Assembly: GCA_916613615.1 (NCBI GenBank)
Contig: OU744731.1
Coordinates: 50,630,645-50,694,644, forward strand
DNA length: 64,000 bases
Direction of reading: 5' to 3'
Origin: Steromphala cineraria
Taxonomy: Eukaryota > Mollusca > Gastropoda > Trochida > Trochidae
The position numbers were made by a program, and so were the translations under genes. Positions within the stretch are counted from its first letter, which is position 1, and the number at the start of each line of letters is the position of its first letter. The notes beneath the pieces were generated by a model. That model made no database searches. It had not been told where the DNA came from and worked only from the letters and a program-made list of their open reading frames with translations. Positions 11,067-22,261 of this stretch are shown in pieces.

Positions 11067-12740
11067 CTTCAACACAAACAATACACAATAATTCATATAT
11101 ATCAGGTCAACAAGCTAAATTGTACAAACTAAATCCTCAATTTAATGAAGATTGTTTTCTATGATTGAAGAAAGACACTTTACATACATGTTATTCAAAT
11201 ATAAACCAAACGACAGATAGGTAAGATCTTTCGTGAATGATATTTTACAATTCTGACTGAATTTGTAATGCTACTGCTTTTATTTCCTCCAATGAACTAC
11301 ATCTGAAAGAATACATAAATTTGCCCTTACTTCTAAATCTTTTATGAGATTGGTTCAATAAGCATACATTTTTTTGTGTTTTTCTTAATCAAATCAATTT
11401 TAAATAAAAGTACTGAGGGTACAGAAGCTCACCTTAAAATGAATGATGTGGTAAAATGGTTTAATTATACATGTAACCATCTTTTATATAATTGATTATG
11501 GCTGCCATCATGATTTTTTTATCTTTTAAAATACTAGTCTTCTTTTGGAAACGACTAGAGCTTGAACAAACATTTAATACACGAATGATATAATCATGAT
11601 AAGTTAACAAGCAGTAGGTTTTTGCATAACTTTTTTGTATATCTATGGCTGAATTGGTGACCATCTTGTACTTTTTAATCTTCAAAATGCTACTTTTATG
11701 TGGGCATCCGTATTAATTTCATTATGATATCTTGATTGGTTTAGGTGTATCCATTTAAATGTCATTCATTACTTACAGGATGGTGGGCACTTACATTTGT
11801 TTTGTAGTGAATCATTAATATGATTTCAAGATTATTTCACTGATGGTTATGGTGCATGGGATATTGAGAATCCCAAAAGTACAGATTTTGCAAGGAAAAT
11901 GAATGACTGATTGAGAGGAAAGTCATAAACACAGCAATGCATAAGACACGTTTATTTTGTTCACATAATATTTACATGTCAAGTGACCATGAGATGTCTT
12001 TCATTGAAGTACCAATTTATTTAACACTCATACAGTACTATAATGGTAAACATTTTTGCATTGTCAAATCAACAGAGAAATATGACAAATCAAATTTCCT
12101 TACTTTTCTTACTAAACCCTTTTCGATTTTCATCTGCATATTTATTCCACATCAACTTATCATGTAGATTGCTAAACACAAAGCTTATTGTAGACAAGTT
12201 TTGTGTAAGTTGTTATCCTTGGAAAGAACATATCACTGTCATGAGAATACAAGTCCATAACTTTTATTGCATACACATGGGCCATGGCCATATAGCATAA
12301 TGCTCTACCATATCAATTGGGTCAGGTTGATTATGCAACAGACTAGCAGCTGACATTGTGATGCTAGCAGCCTGCCTTGGGATGTGTATTAGACAGCATA
12401 GTGGAATATCTGAACTCTGGTTGACCCCTTATGTGTGGTATTTAAAGGAATATAAGGGAGATACCATTGTTTAAAATTTAACATGTTTAATGTGATTTGG
12501 TTTTTGCAGCTAGTTGCCATAAAGATTTTAAACAAATTAATCAATTATGTTTGTCTTTCATCTTAATTTTTTTTAGAAACACTTAAAAATATAGAACAAC
12601 TTGCACGACAATCTTAAATATTCCATATTTAAGATAATATTATGATTAGTAAGTTCAAATTAGAGAATTTATATGGTGCCAGTGATCACTTGATGAAAGC
12701 TTAAAATTTAATACTAATGATGTGTCATCTGCAGCTGAAA
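11067..12740. other. AT-rich intron, no feature recognised
   Basis: This is part of the intron between exons 8 and 9. It is AT-rich, with several short unrelated frames on both strands, none with family resemblance or paired splice sites. No repeat array is visible. Confidence 0.5.
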
Positions 12741-13580
12741 AGTCAATATGGCTGCTTTTGCGGCCATCTTGGATTCTCAAAACTGAAACGTCTATCTTTC
12801 TGTGCGGAATCACTAAAGGTATAACATACTACAATATAAAAATGATATCTAGATTGGTTTAGGAGAAATAGTCTTTGTCATGAAATCTAATTTAAAATTC
12901 AATATGGCTGCCATGGCGGCCATATTGGATTCTCAAAATTTTAACGTCTACTTTTCTGTGCGGAATCACCATAGGTATAACATACTACAATTTCAGAATG
13001 ATATCTGTATTTGTTTAGAAGGAGTAGTTTTTTTCATGAAATCTAATTGAAAATTCAATATGGCTGTCATGGCGGCCATCTTGGATTCTCAAAACTGAAA
13101 CGTCTACCTTTCTGTGAGGAATCACCATGGGTATAACATACTACAATTTCAGAATGATATCTGTATTCGTTTAGAAGGAGTAGTCTTTTTCATGAAATCT
13201 AATTGAAAATTCAATATGGCTGTCATGGCGGCCATCTTGGATTCTCAAAACTGAAACGTCTACCTTTCTGTGAGGAATCACCATGGGTATAACACACTAC
13301 AATTTCAGAATGATATCTGTATTCGTTTAGAAGGAGTAGTCTTTTTCATGAAATCTAATTGAAAATTCAATATGGCTGTCATGGCGGCCATCTTGGATTC
13401 TCAAAACTAAAACGTCTACCTTTCTGTGGGGAATCACCATGGGCATAACATACTACAATTTCAGAATGATATCTGAATTCGTTTAGGAGGAGTAGTCTTT
13501 TTCGTGAAAGTTTACGGACGGACGGACAGACGGACGGACAGACGGACGAAGCGCCATGACATAAGCTCACATTTGTTAGT
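12740..13580 (+). mobile_element. Pearl-like element: 156-bp core repeats plus ACGG microsatellite
   Basis: Core units begin at 12,749, 12,905, 13,061, 13,217 and 13,373, an exact 156-bp spacing. They are followed by TTTACGGACGGACGGACAGA-type microsatellite sequence and a tail reading CGCCATGACATAAGCTCA. Tandem cores of about 160 bp followed by a tetranucleotide tract is the layout I recall for bivalve pearl elements, now viewed as non-autonomous Helentron relatives. Each core carries ATGGCGGCCATCTTGGATT, including the YY1-type core CCATCTT. The left boundary is not defined. It lies in the intron between exons 8 and 9. Confidence 0.7.
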
Positions 13581-13845
13581 GACAATAATAAGACAGCTTA
13601 GGAGACTCCAAGCACACCTTTGCTGTGTATAATTGAGAGACACTCCAGCTTGGGTACGATGATATAACAGCCATGAGGTAAGCAGAGAATGTTATGAGGA
13701 GTTGACTTGTGGACCTCATCGGAACAAGGCAGTGGCCAAATCTCTAAGGTGAGATAATCAGATTTACAACATTTACTTTGTAAAGGTTAGCTAAAAATCC
13801 TTAATCATTTGACCATTAAAATGTCTTCCTGATATCAGCTTATCT

Positions 13846-13915
13846 CGTAGATGTAGTGGTTAGCTCACTGAATCAGCAGATAACGGGTTCGATCCCCAGT
13901 TTGAGCAAATCATTT
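13846..13915 (+). mobile_element. Degenerate tRNA-derived SINE head
   Basis: The plus strand reads TAGTGGTTAGCTCACTGAA then ACGGGTTCGATCCCCAG. These resemble the A box and B box of a tRNA-type Pol III promoter, spaced as in a tRNA. No complete cloverleaf closes, so this is better read as an old SINE head than as a tRNA gene. Confidence 0.4.
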
Positions 13916-14289
13916 GTAAAAATATTCTGTTAAAAATACAAGTTATTTTACCAATCATCACCACTATGGAAAACAAAGGACTTATTATTTGTACTTGTTT
14001 ACAACTGAGTTAATTACTTGAACACCTCAGTTCACCTGAGCAGGTGCAACAAAGCGGTTACAGACCTCAAGAGAATAATAGAGTTGAATTGGATAACAGT
14101 TCAAACCTTGGATGAAACACAGATCAGTTTTCCCACAGAAAAGAATTGGGGGGTGAGAGAGATGGGGTTTATCCCCGCTTTCAAGAGTATTTCACTTATA
14201 TTGCGACTGCTAGTATTATCGCAGGGAGAAAGCCTGCAACATTATTGTGGCTATGCATTGCGGTGAAACCTGCGAGCATCGGCTGGAAC

Positions 14290-14460
14290 TAGCAACCATG
14301 GGTGGTACTGTACTGAAATTCAGTGTAACATTGCACCCAAACCTGATTGGGTGTAGAACAGTTCTCTACTGCAGACAAAGTTGCCGAGCCCCTGGCGGGA
14401 TTCGAACCACGGACCTCTTGATCTGAAGCCGAACGCGCTAACCACTGCGCTATCCCGCCC
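14290..14460 (-). mobile_element. tRNA-derived SINE
   Basis: On the minus strand the tRNA-like head (14,394-14,459) begins GGCGGGATAGCGCAGTGGTT, has the A-box phrase TAGCGCAGTGGTTAGCGC and the B-box phrase GGTTCGAATCC, and ends TCCCGCC, complementary to the start. The T stem is mismatched, so a functional tRNA is unlikely. A non-tRNA body follows (GGGGCTCGGCAACTTTGTC onward) to about 14,290. It sits in sense orientation in the intron downstream of exon 8. Confidence 0.7.
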
Positions 14461-14521
14461 CCTAAAAAAATTGGGCTTCTTGTACAACCGCACATTACAT
14501 ATCGCATTAGGAATCACTTAC

Positions 14522-14605
14522 TTTTCTCTGGCGTGCTTGCTCCATGCCCAATTTTGCTTCCAGGGCAGCCATTTGTCCCATGAGCTTCTCCAGCAGTGCA
14601 TCAAC
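14522..14605 (-). CDS. Coiled-coil membrane protein gene, exon 8
   Basis: This 84-nt, phase 0-0 exon has acceptor GATTGTTGCAG and donor AGAAAA|GTAAGT. It encodes VDALLEKLMGQMAALEAKLG then MEQARQRK. Leu/Met at heptad a/d positions and alternating charge give a clear coiled coil that continues directly into NLEERLAKRR of exon 9. The following intron holds a SINE close to the donor. Confidence 0.88.
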
Positions 14606-15139
14606 CTGCAACAATCTCAAGTGTGTATTATTACACAGATCAACTCCTGACAACTGGACCTCTACATGGAAAAGCTTTTCATAGTGATAAGCATATGCAT
14701 GCACAAGCTAACCTTATATAATATAGTCTGTAACAGAATGTTATTCAGAGACAATGTTGATTCTATAAGAAGAGGATTGATTTTGGTTCACCATGATAAA
14801 TCATGTACAAACCTAAGGAGAACAATGGAACAATGGAATATTTTATACAAATTTTAAGATATAAAGTATGTTTTCATAATGTAGCACACAAAAAACATGA
14901 CTGACTTATGATAGCACTTGACCAATAAATGTTTCAATGTCCCATGTGGTAGGTTAGCAGAGGGTCATCAAATGAGGGGCCAATCTAAATGCAAGAGTTA
15001 AAGTTACTAACTTGATCCAAAGACTGAAAGGTTGACCTTGAATAAAAAGAGTTCCATGTACTCATATCCTTGAAGTGATTATCTGTCAGAAAGTATAAAT
15101 AATTGTTTGTTTGTGCCTTAGCCTTACTAAAGGATTAAG

Positions 15140-16975
15140 AGGATTTTGATGTTGAGAGAGGATGTTGATGTTGTGAGAGGATGTTGAGAGAGGATGTTGA
15201 GAGGGGATGCTGCCTCACTGATCCTGGAGGATGCTGAGAAGGATGTTGATGGGAAGAGGGGATGTTGAGAGGATGTTGATGGGGAGAGGGGATGTTGAGA
15301 TAGGATGCTGCCTCACTGATCCTGGAGGATGCTGAGAAGGATGTTGATGGGGAGAGGGGATGTTGAGAGGATGTTGATGGGGAGAGGGGATGTTGAGATA
15401 GGATGCTGCCTCACTGATCCTGGAGGATGCTGAGAAGGATGTTGATGGGGAGAGGGGATGTTGAGAGGATGTTGATGGGGAGAGGGGATGTTGATGGGGA
15501 GAAAGGATGTTGATGGGGACAGGGGATGTTGAGAAGATGTTGATGGGGAGAGGGGATGTTGAGAGGGGATGTTGAGAGGGGATGTTGAGAGGATGTTGAG
15601 GGGGGGAAAGGATGTTGATGGGGACAGGGGATGTTGAGAGGATGTTGATGGGGAGATGGGATGTTGATGGGGGAGAGGGGATGTTGATGGGGAGAGGGGA
15701 TGTTGAGGGGATGTTGAGAGGATGTTGATTGGGGAGAGTGGATGTTGATGGGGGAGAGGGGATGTTGATGGGGAGAGGGGATGTTGAGGGGAGAGAGGAT
15801 GTTGATGGGGAGAAGGGATGTTGATGGGGAGAGGGGATGTTGATGGGGAGAGGGGATGTTGATGGGGAGAGGGGATGTTGAGGGGATGTTGATGGGGAGA
15901 GGGGATGTTGAGGGGAGAGAGGATGTTGATGGGGAGAGGGGATGTTGATGGGGAGAGGGGATGTTAAGGGGATGTTGATGGGGAGAGGGGATGTTGAGGG
16001 GATGTTGAGAGGATGTTGGTGGGGAAGAGGGGATGTTGATGGGGGAGAGAGGATGTTGATGGGGAGAGGGGATGTTGATGGGGAGAGGGGGTGTTGATGG
16101 GGAGAGGGGATGTTGAGGGGATGTTGATGGGGAGAAAGGGGATGTTGATGGGGGAGAGAGGGTGTTATGAGGATGTTAATGGGGAGAGGGGGTGTTATGA
16201 GGATGTTGATGGGGGAGAGAGGATGTTGATGGGGAGAGAGGTTGTTGATGGGGAGAGGGGATGTTGATGGGGAGAGGGGATGTTGATGGGGAGAGAGGGT
16301 GTTATGAGGATGTTGATGGGGAGAGAGGATGTTGATGGGGAGAGAGGATGTTGATCGGGAGACAGGTTGTTGATGGGGAGAGGGGATGTTGATGGGGGAG
16401 AGGGGATGTTGATGGGGAGAGAGGATGTTGATGGGGGAGAGAGGATGTTGATGGGGAGAGAGGATGTTGATGGGGAGAGGGGATGTTGATGGGGAGAGAG
16501 GATGTTGATGGGGAGAGAGGATGTTGATGGGGAGAGGGGATGTTGATGGGGAGAGGGGATGTTGATGGGGGAGAGGGGATGTTGATGGGGAGAGAGGATG
16601 TTGATGGGGAGAGAGGATGTTGATGGGGAGAGGGGATGTTGATGGGGAGAGGGGATGTTGATGGGGGAGAGGGGATGTTGATGGGGAGAGAGGATGTTGA
16701 TGGGGTTGAGAGGGTGTTGATGGGGAGAGAGGATGTTGATGGGGAGAGAGGATGTTGATGGGGAGAGGGGATGTTGATGGGGAGAGAGGATGTTGATGGG
16801 GAGAGAGGATGTTGAGAGAGGTTTTTGATGGGGAGAGGGGATGTAGATGGGGAGAGGGGATGTTGATGGGGGAGAGGGGATGTTGATGGGCAGAGAGGAT
16901 GTTGATGGGGAGAAAGGATGTTGATGGGGGGGGAGGGGATGATGATGTTGAGAGAGGATGTTGAGAGAGGATGTT
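15140..16975. repeat. Purine-rich 17-19-bp minisatellite, 1.8 kb
   Basis: The plus strand is composed of GGATGTTGATGGGGAGAGG and shortened variants (GGATGTTGAGAGG), with unit length varying around 17-19 bp. Runs of GGGG recur every unit, so the plus strand could form G-quadruplexes. The transcribed sense RNA would be C/U-rich. Three copies of CTGCCTCACTGATCCTGGAG at 15,210, 15,308 and 15,406 interrupt the left end and match the neighbouring exon with few differences. The array ends about 20 bp from the donor of exon 7. Confidence 0.95.
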
Positions 16976-16997
16976 ACTGCTGATGATGGGAGCTCAC

Positions 16998-17072
16998 CTC
17001 TGCCTCACCGATCCCGGTGGAGCGTATCAGGTCCCGCCTCATCTTCTCTCTGTACTGGTGTCGGTTCTCGTT
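16998..17072 (-). CDS. Coiled-coil membrane protein gene, exon 7
   Basis: This 75-nt, phase 0-0 exon has acceptor TTGCTGTAG and donor GCAGAG|GTGAGC. It encodes NENRHQYREKMRRDLIRSTG then IGEAE. It is charged and helical, ending in a Gly-containing turn. A purine-rich minisatellite starts about 20 bp after the donor, and a 22-nt piece of this exon's 3' end is found three times inside that array. Confidence 0.82.
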
Positions 17073-17291
17073 CTACAGCAACAAAGATTCATGCATCAGT
17101 ATACTGGCAGAAATTATTCTTGTGTTCACTTAAGTCTGCAATTGGCCAACTAAATTTTGGTCAAAGCATAAGTTATGTTAAAACATATTTAAATCTACAA
17201 TTCTTGTTGAGACTACAGTCTTCTTCATTTTTTACAGTAGAAGTTTTAACTCATCTGTAAAATAAATTAAGCATCTGACATAGTTGAGTTA

Positions 17292-18439
17292 CCGTATCCT
17301 GGCGGGTATATGACCACCCTCGAACTAAAGCCCACCCCCCAATTCTCGGAAGTGTGACACAATCGATGTCAGCCGATCGAGTTAGCGATGTTTACACCGG
17401 AAGCAAAATGCACAAGTTTACATCGATGTCATTTCTTGAAAAATAAAAATACATTGTCCTGTTGTTGTTTTTAATGACTATATACATTGTCAATTAATAA
17501 AAATAAAACAATATATTGTTCTTGAATATTCATGCATCATAAACGTACTGTTAAATTTCAGCAGAAATCACGATGTATGTGGCTTCACTTGCATCAGCGA
17601 TCGGGAATTAAAATATTTGATTCCCAAAATATAATCAAGAACTATCGCTTTATAAGGCTTGTTATCCATTCTAAATGTTTAAAATGGCATATTTCAAAAA
17701 CTTATTTATCATATTTAATCAATGTTCAAAGATATCTTTGTCAAATATACTTTCGAGAAAGCACGTTGTTTACTGCACTACGAATCTCAATCGTAATTTC
17801 TTGACGACAAATAACATTATTAATATTCTTTCGTGCTCATTATCATAATATTTGCAAGTTTTTCTTTGAATTTTATATACGGAAAATATTTCAATTAACT
17901 GCATGTTGTTTTGGAAAATGTAATATATCGAAAATGTTAAACAAATATTTGAATATTTAGACATTTAATATTGTATCGACAATATGTTGTCATGAATTTA
18001 TTACAACCACGTTTCAGTTTCATACATCGTTTTCAAATCGACTTGCTGATTGGTTGACCTACATTTCTGGGCCAATGAAAAGGCTTGTAACAAATATCTC
18101 TCTACCCGTAAACACATGCAGCAAAAGCTGTCGACTGATTATTCACGTTCGTTTTTCATGAGAATAATATTATGTAATCTGATTAAAACAAACAACAAAC
18201 AATGTAAGTTAGCATTTGCAATTTCTTTTATCATTCTTTTTAATAATATACGTCTGGAAAAAATGTCATTTGATATGTAAGAAGACCTGAACAACAGTCA
18301 AAAGTATCGATCTCAATTTTCAATGCAACTCGCATGAAGGATTTTCTTGGTTGGGGTCACTCGCGGTTTAAAGCCCATCCCCCTATTTTCAAGATATTTG
18401 TTTGCCGGGCCCCCTGATCTTATACCCGCGAGGATACGG
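17292..18439. mobile_element. TIR element E1 (CCGTAT family), 1,148 bp
   Basis: The left end CCGTATCCTGGCGGGTATAT and the right end (reverse complement CCGTATCCTCGCGGGTATAA) form terminal inverted repeats, flanked by TA on both sides. Just inside the ends are C-rich phrases (GCCCACCCCCC and CCCATCCCCCTATTTTC). Internal sequence, including a CAATGAAAAGGCTTGTAAC phrase, recurs in inverted orientation in E2 (52,293-53,491) and partly in E3 (23,294-26,360). No transposase frame is present, so it is non-autonomous. The TA target duplication would fit Tc1/mariner-type insertion, but the superfamily is not settled. Confidence 0.8.
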
Positions 18440-18721
18440 TATATAAATAAAAAGATGTAAATTGTAATATCCCTTTAAGTTTCTTTTGTACTCAACTGCT
18501 GTGTGTAAGTTCATTTGTCAATTTAAAACTGATGATTTAAAAAGAAGAAGATTGATTTTGGTTCACCATGATAAATCATGTACAAACCTAAGGAGAACAA
18601 TGGAATATTTTATACAAACTATACAAAAGGAGAACAATTTATAGAAAAGACATGACTTAAACCAATCTTCTTACAATTCAACATTTTTTTAATATAAGCA
18701 CGTAATTATACCAATGTATTT
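18440..18721. other. Intron with a duplicated segment
   Basis: The block 18,548-18,625 is a near copy of 14,779-14,860 (shared phrase GATTGATTTTGGTTCACCAT), in direct orientation. Otherwise it is AT-rich with nothing recognised. Confidence 0.6.
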
Positions 18722-19462
18722 TCAATTTGTAAAACCAGACAGACCCTCATCTAAATATTCATCTAAATATTCATCCATACACAAACAAATCACATAAATT
18801 TGAAGTTTAAGACAGACAGGTTGAAAACAGTTTTCTAACAGAGTTACATCTTTTTGAGATGGGGAGATCGACGGCAGTGGGAAGGTCCTCCCGCGTTCGT
18901 CAGCGCTTTGGTTCTTGCAGATGAAACCTGGTGCAAGCCCCAAAGTCACTGAACCCCCATATCTCACCTCAAACCTGAGCAAATCGGCTTGTAACGCTGA
19001 CCCCATAGCCACCAAGAAAGCAGTTTTAATGGTGAGATGCAGCAGCGTCGTGTCTTTCAGCGGTTCATAGTGCTCAGATTTGAGGTGATTAAGTAACACA
19101 GCCAGATACCATTCTGGCGGTCTTAACTTGTGGCGGCAATCCATGTTCTTGTTCATTCTAATGAGCTCCTTAAGGATGGAGATGTCCAACCCGGGATCCT
19201 TCTTGCGAAGGACGGACATAGTGGCTGCAAGGTTGGTGTTGATGGAAGAGGCGTTAAGGCCCCTTCCCGTGCACAGGTGGACGAGGTACTCAGTGACCTG
19301 AGGTACCGTAACCGCTCTCACATCGAACCCTTTCCCCTCGCAAAATGCCATAAAGGCAGCCCATTGAAAGTACAGTTTGCGCGTGGATAACCGCTGAGAG
19401 GTCGCCACTGCGCTGGCCACTGCCTCCGAAACCTCGAGCCCTTCAGCCCGTCTTGGAGACAA
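18722..19462 (-). pseudogene. DIRS-like tyrosine recombinase, truncated
   Basis: The frame encodes an N-terminal core-binding domain (STRKLYFQWAAFMAFCEGKG, then VTEYLVHLCTGRGLNASSIN and AATMSVLRKKDPG). It then starts the catalytic domain (TAFLVAMGSALQADLLRFEV). The position of the first catalytic Arg reads Gln, and the frame drifts into unrelated sequence after KDVTLLENCFQPV. The HxxR and Tyr motifs are therefore lost. It follows RNase H in the order expected for DIRS/Ngaro elements. The local GC content is well above the AT-rich introns around it. Confidence 0.85.
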
Positions 19463-20040
19463 GCCAAACGTGCAAATGAAGAACCTGTGGGTTCTCGTTC
19501 ACCCGTTTGCTTGGGTTGCTCCTCAGAAGGTCCCATCTGAGTGGTAGGGTTATCGGCTCCTGAGCGCAGAGCCTTCGTAGGGGTACGTACCAAGGTACTG
19601 CTGGCACTTCGGAGCGACCAGAAGTAACCTCAAGACCTGGATTTTGGTCACGACCTGAGTCAGGATGGCAGGGGGAGCAAAAGCATAAGCGTTCATCCCC
19701 TCCCACCCTAACGCAAGAGCGTCTAGTTCCCATGCGAGAGGGTCAGGCACTGGTGACACGTAAGTTGGCAACTGGTGATTGAGCCGTGTCGCGAAAAAGG
19801 TCGACATTCGGTTTCCCGGACTGGCGACAAATCGCCTCGAACACTCGAGGGTGCAACATCCACTCCGTGGACGATGGATGATCCGTGCTAGAAAGTGCGT
19901 CTGCAAGGACGTTCTTTGCTCCCGGGGTGTGCACCGCTCTGTTTGAGATGTTGAGGTTGTCCCCCAGGGAAAACAGCTCCATCACCAGTTGCAACAGTGA
20001 TCCCGCCTTGGTCGATCCCTGTTTGTTGATCGACTAAGCC
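19463..20040 (-). pseudogene. DIRS-like element: RNase H C-terminus and linker to recombinase
   Basis: Split over several frames, the minus strand reads VHTPGAKNVLADALSS, the usual RNase H end in DIRS elements. It continues as HPRVFEAICRQSGKPNVDLF, then TRLNHQLPTYVSPVPDPLAW, ALGWEGMNAYAFAPPAILTQ and VTKIQVLRLLLVAP. This is the conserved linker between RNase H and the recombinase of DIRS-order elements. At least two frameshifts separate the pieces. Confidence 0.85.
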
Positions 20041-20413
20041 GCTGTTGAACTGTCCGTGTGAATGCACAGCACCTGGTTCCTGAGATGGCTTGACCAATGG
20101 TTGATCGCCAGGCGTATGGTGTCCAACTCTAGAAGGTTGACATGGCGTCCTGCTTGCGCGGGAGACCATACATCTGACGTGTAATCGTTCCCCAGGTGAT
20201 CTATTGCCACCATAAGAGGTGGTGATGATTGTCGAACCCGTCGTCCAGATACATTACAAATTGCTTGTGCAAGAACTGAACGATGGGGCGGGTGTGCACT
20301 GGTATACGAAACCCCGGCTCCAGGATCTGACACACATACTCCTCCATACTCCTCCAGCTACTGGCCCGTCCCTGCCCGTCGCAACAGGCACAAGGCGGTA
20401 CGGAGGCCCCCAA
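20037..20413 (-). pseudogene. DIRS-like reverse transcriptase remnant and RNase H N-terminus
   Basis: One frame reads SWRSMEEYVCQILEPGFRIP then VQFLHKQFVMYLDDGFDNHH. The first is like the start of DIRS reverse transcriptase and the second contains the YLDD catalytic motif, and they are almost adjacent, so most of the fingers and palm is deleted. In another frame, SDVWSPAQAGRHVNLLELDT then INHWSSHLRNQVLCIHTDSS is RNase H with its catalytic Glu (LLELDT) and Asp (HTDSS). A stop follows at about 20,037. Confidence 0.82.
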
Positions 20414-21060
20414 GAGTCAACGCTTCTTGGAAGCGCCCCCTTGCCTCTCCCACGCTGGGATTTCTTGGGAGTCCTTTTGGGCGAGGGGCCAGCATTGAAG
20501 TTATTGCGACCCTTGCTTGGCCGACCCCCTTCCCGAAAGGAAATGCCGCCGGTCCTAGGACCTGCTGGCAATTGGGGCGTGTTCCCCTTACGTTTCTTAG
20601 GCGTTGCTGTGCCTATGGAGGAAACCCTGCCACCTCCCGCTGCTAGAGCGTTGCTGACACTCCTCGGGCATTTCTGAGGTGAGAGCGCATCCTTGCAGGG
20701 AGATTGGTGCGTGACAGAAACCCATCTCGCCTCAGATTGGTGATCCCTGCTCATATGCGGGAGGCGCTCAACATTATCTGGGCCAGGTTCTCTGCCACAT
20801 AACGCAAACCCTGATACAATGCCTTCGCACCCAACTTCATCCCCGCCTCCTTGGCGAAGGCAGTCATGGCTTGGCAGGCGTTGGCGACTGAATTCGCCAT
20901 CCCCAAAATGCTTCAGGCCTCCTTGTCCAGGTGGGACAAGTGGCCGTCAGACACCCAGTTGGCGACACCTGGGGCTGTTAAGCGTCTGATGTCCTCATCC
21001 AAGGCGGGGGGAGAGAGAGAGATGGGTGGTGAGGCGACCGGGAGTCCCGACGGCCCGGCC
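20414..21060 (-). pseudogene. DIRS-like ORF1 (gag-like) remnant
   Basis: The minus strand 20,640-21,060 reads PGVANWVSDGHLSHLDKEA, a stop, then SILGMANSVANACQAMTAFA and KEAGMKLGAKALYQGLRYVA. This is a helical gag-like stretch, followed by RRDGFLS and MRSHLRNARGVSATL. A basic tail (SPKRTPKKSQRGRGKG) leads into the reverse transcriptase remnant. Several stops and frame changes are present. The identification rests on order (gag-like, RT, RNase H, recombinase) and on resemblance to DIRS ORF1 patterns. Confidence 0.65.
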
Positions 21061-21235
21061 CGACATGAGTCTCATGATCCTTGCCTGCTGCCAGGAAGAT
21101 GTCCTTCACCTGGGAGCCTGGCGAGGAAGGTGCACTTCAGGAGAAGATGGATGGGGAGAGACCACCGTCATGTGGCGATCCCTCCTGCCCGATCCTGTCG
21201 AAACGGAGATTGGCCCAGTCTCTCTTTTAGGAAAG

Positions 21236-21655
21236 TTCATGAGTTTATCATGAACTGAAAAAGTTCATGAAAATTTTTTTTCTAGGCATGTCCCTTACCC
21301 ATGCCAGGATGTCGTCCTTGAGTTGAGGGCGCATTGACGTGCTTCTCTTTTTTGGACTTTTTGGTCCTCCTGTGGCGACTCGCAGGCGCCCTGAAGTCCT
21401 CTGGGGACGAACCCCGCCGCGGGGAAGCGTCCAAGAGGCATCGAACCCTGGTGAAATGATGATGAATTTTTCATGAATAGTTCATGAACAGTTCATGCTT
21501 AACGCTCATGAATTTTTCATGAATTTTTCATGAAAATATCATCAACGTTAAGTGGCACTTCATGAAAATATATATTCAAGAATTTTTCATGAACTTATTT
21601 ACATGAAATTTTCAAGAAAAAAAATCATTAATTTTTCATGAAATATTCATGATTG
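21236..21655. repeat. Cluster of TTCATGAA palindromes
   Basis: The 8-bp palindrome TTCATGAA and close variants occur more than fifteen times, typically as GAATTTTTCATGAA or AGTTCATGAA, in two groups around 21,236-21,275 and 21,450-21,655. Between them is GC-rich DNA reading like the surrounding retroelement. This is not a simple tandem array; spacing varies from about 10 to 30 bp. Confidence 0.85.
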
Positions 21656-22110
21656 CGCCTGCCTAGGACTTTTCTGGGGAAGAGCCAGCGGATCATGTAG
21701 AGTCGCATTGGAGCGATGCCACCCCCAAGAAGCCAGGTAGAAGAATTCCCTGAACTCCGCGGCGTCCTCGGAGATGATGAGTTCCGCGACAGGGGGCGCC
21801 ACGGAGGTCGTCGCCGAGGAGTTAGCATCGAGTGAGATCCTCTGGGCATGTGTTCCTGCACAGCCGGCAAACCATGTGAGGGTCATGACTTGCGCGAGCC
21901 GCAGTGCCCACAGAAGCCCGAGTAAGGCGGGGTCAAATCCATCCCAAGTCCTCAAGGGGAGAGCGCCTGGAGCGCCCCGACCACTAGTACGATATGCAAG
22001 TCCAATGAAACAAGTAGCTGACATGGACGAGCTACATCCCCCGCAAATTGCACAACATATATAGGTTTTCCTTATCATATTACATATAAGTTTTGTCGCA
22101 CAAAATAACA
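21656..22110 (-). pseudogene. GC-rich fragment, possibly gag-like, unassigned
   Basis: A minus frame without stops encodes RISLDANSSATTSVAPPVAE and EDAAEFREFFYLASWGWHRS among unconvincing sequence. The base composition matches the DIRS-like block to the left. On the plus strand it carries GGGGAGAGCGCCTGGAGCGC, which recurs with changes at 22,788. I do not recognise a family. It could be the 5' part of the same retroelement, cut off by the palindrome cluster. Confidence 0.3.
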
Positions 22111-22261
22111 AAAAATTTCAAAGATATGAAGGAAACTGTTCTAATCAAATAACTTAATGATACCAAACTTATGTTCACTGTTGGGCATATTTTGAGTAAC
22201 ATTACAAAATTAAATTCAAAAAAAAAAAATTATGTATCAATTCGATCATATGTAAAAAAAC

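Noticed and set aside
14394..14460. Functional tRNA gene
   Set aside because: A and B boxes and the acceptor stem are present, but the T stem is mismatched and a SINE body follows directly.
20219..20677. 152-codon plus-strand frame
   Set aside because: Antisense shadow of GC-rich DIRS-like gag and RT sequence on the minus strand.
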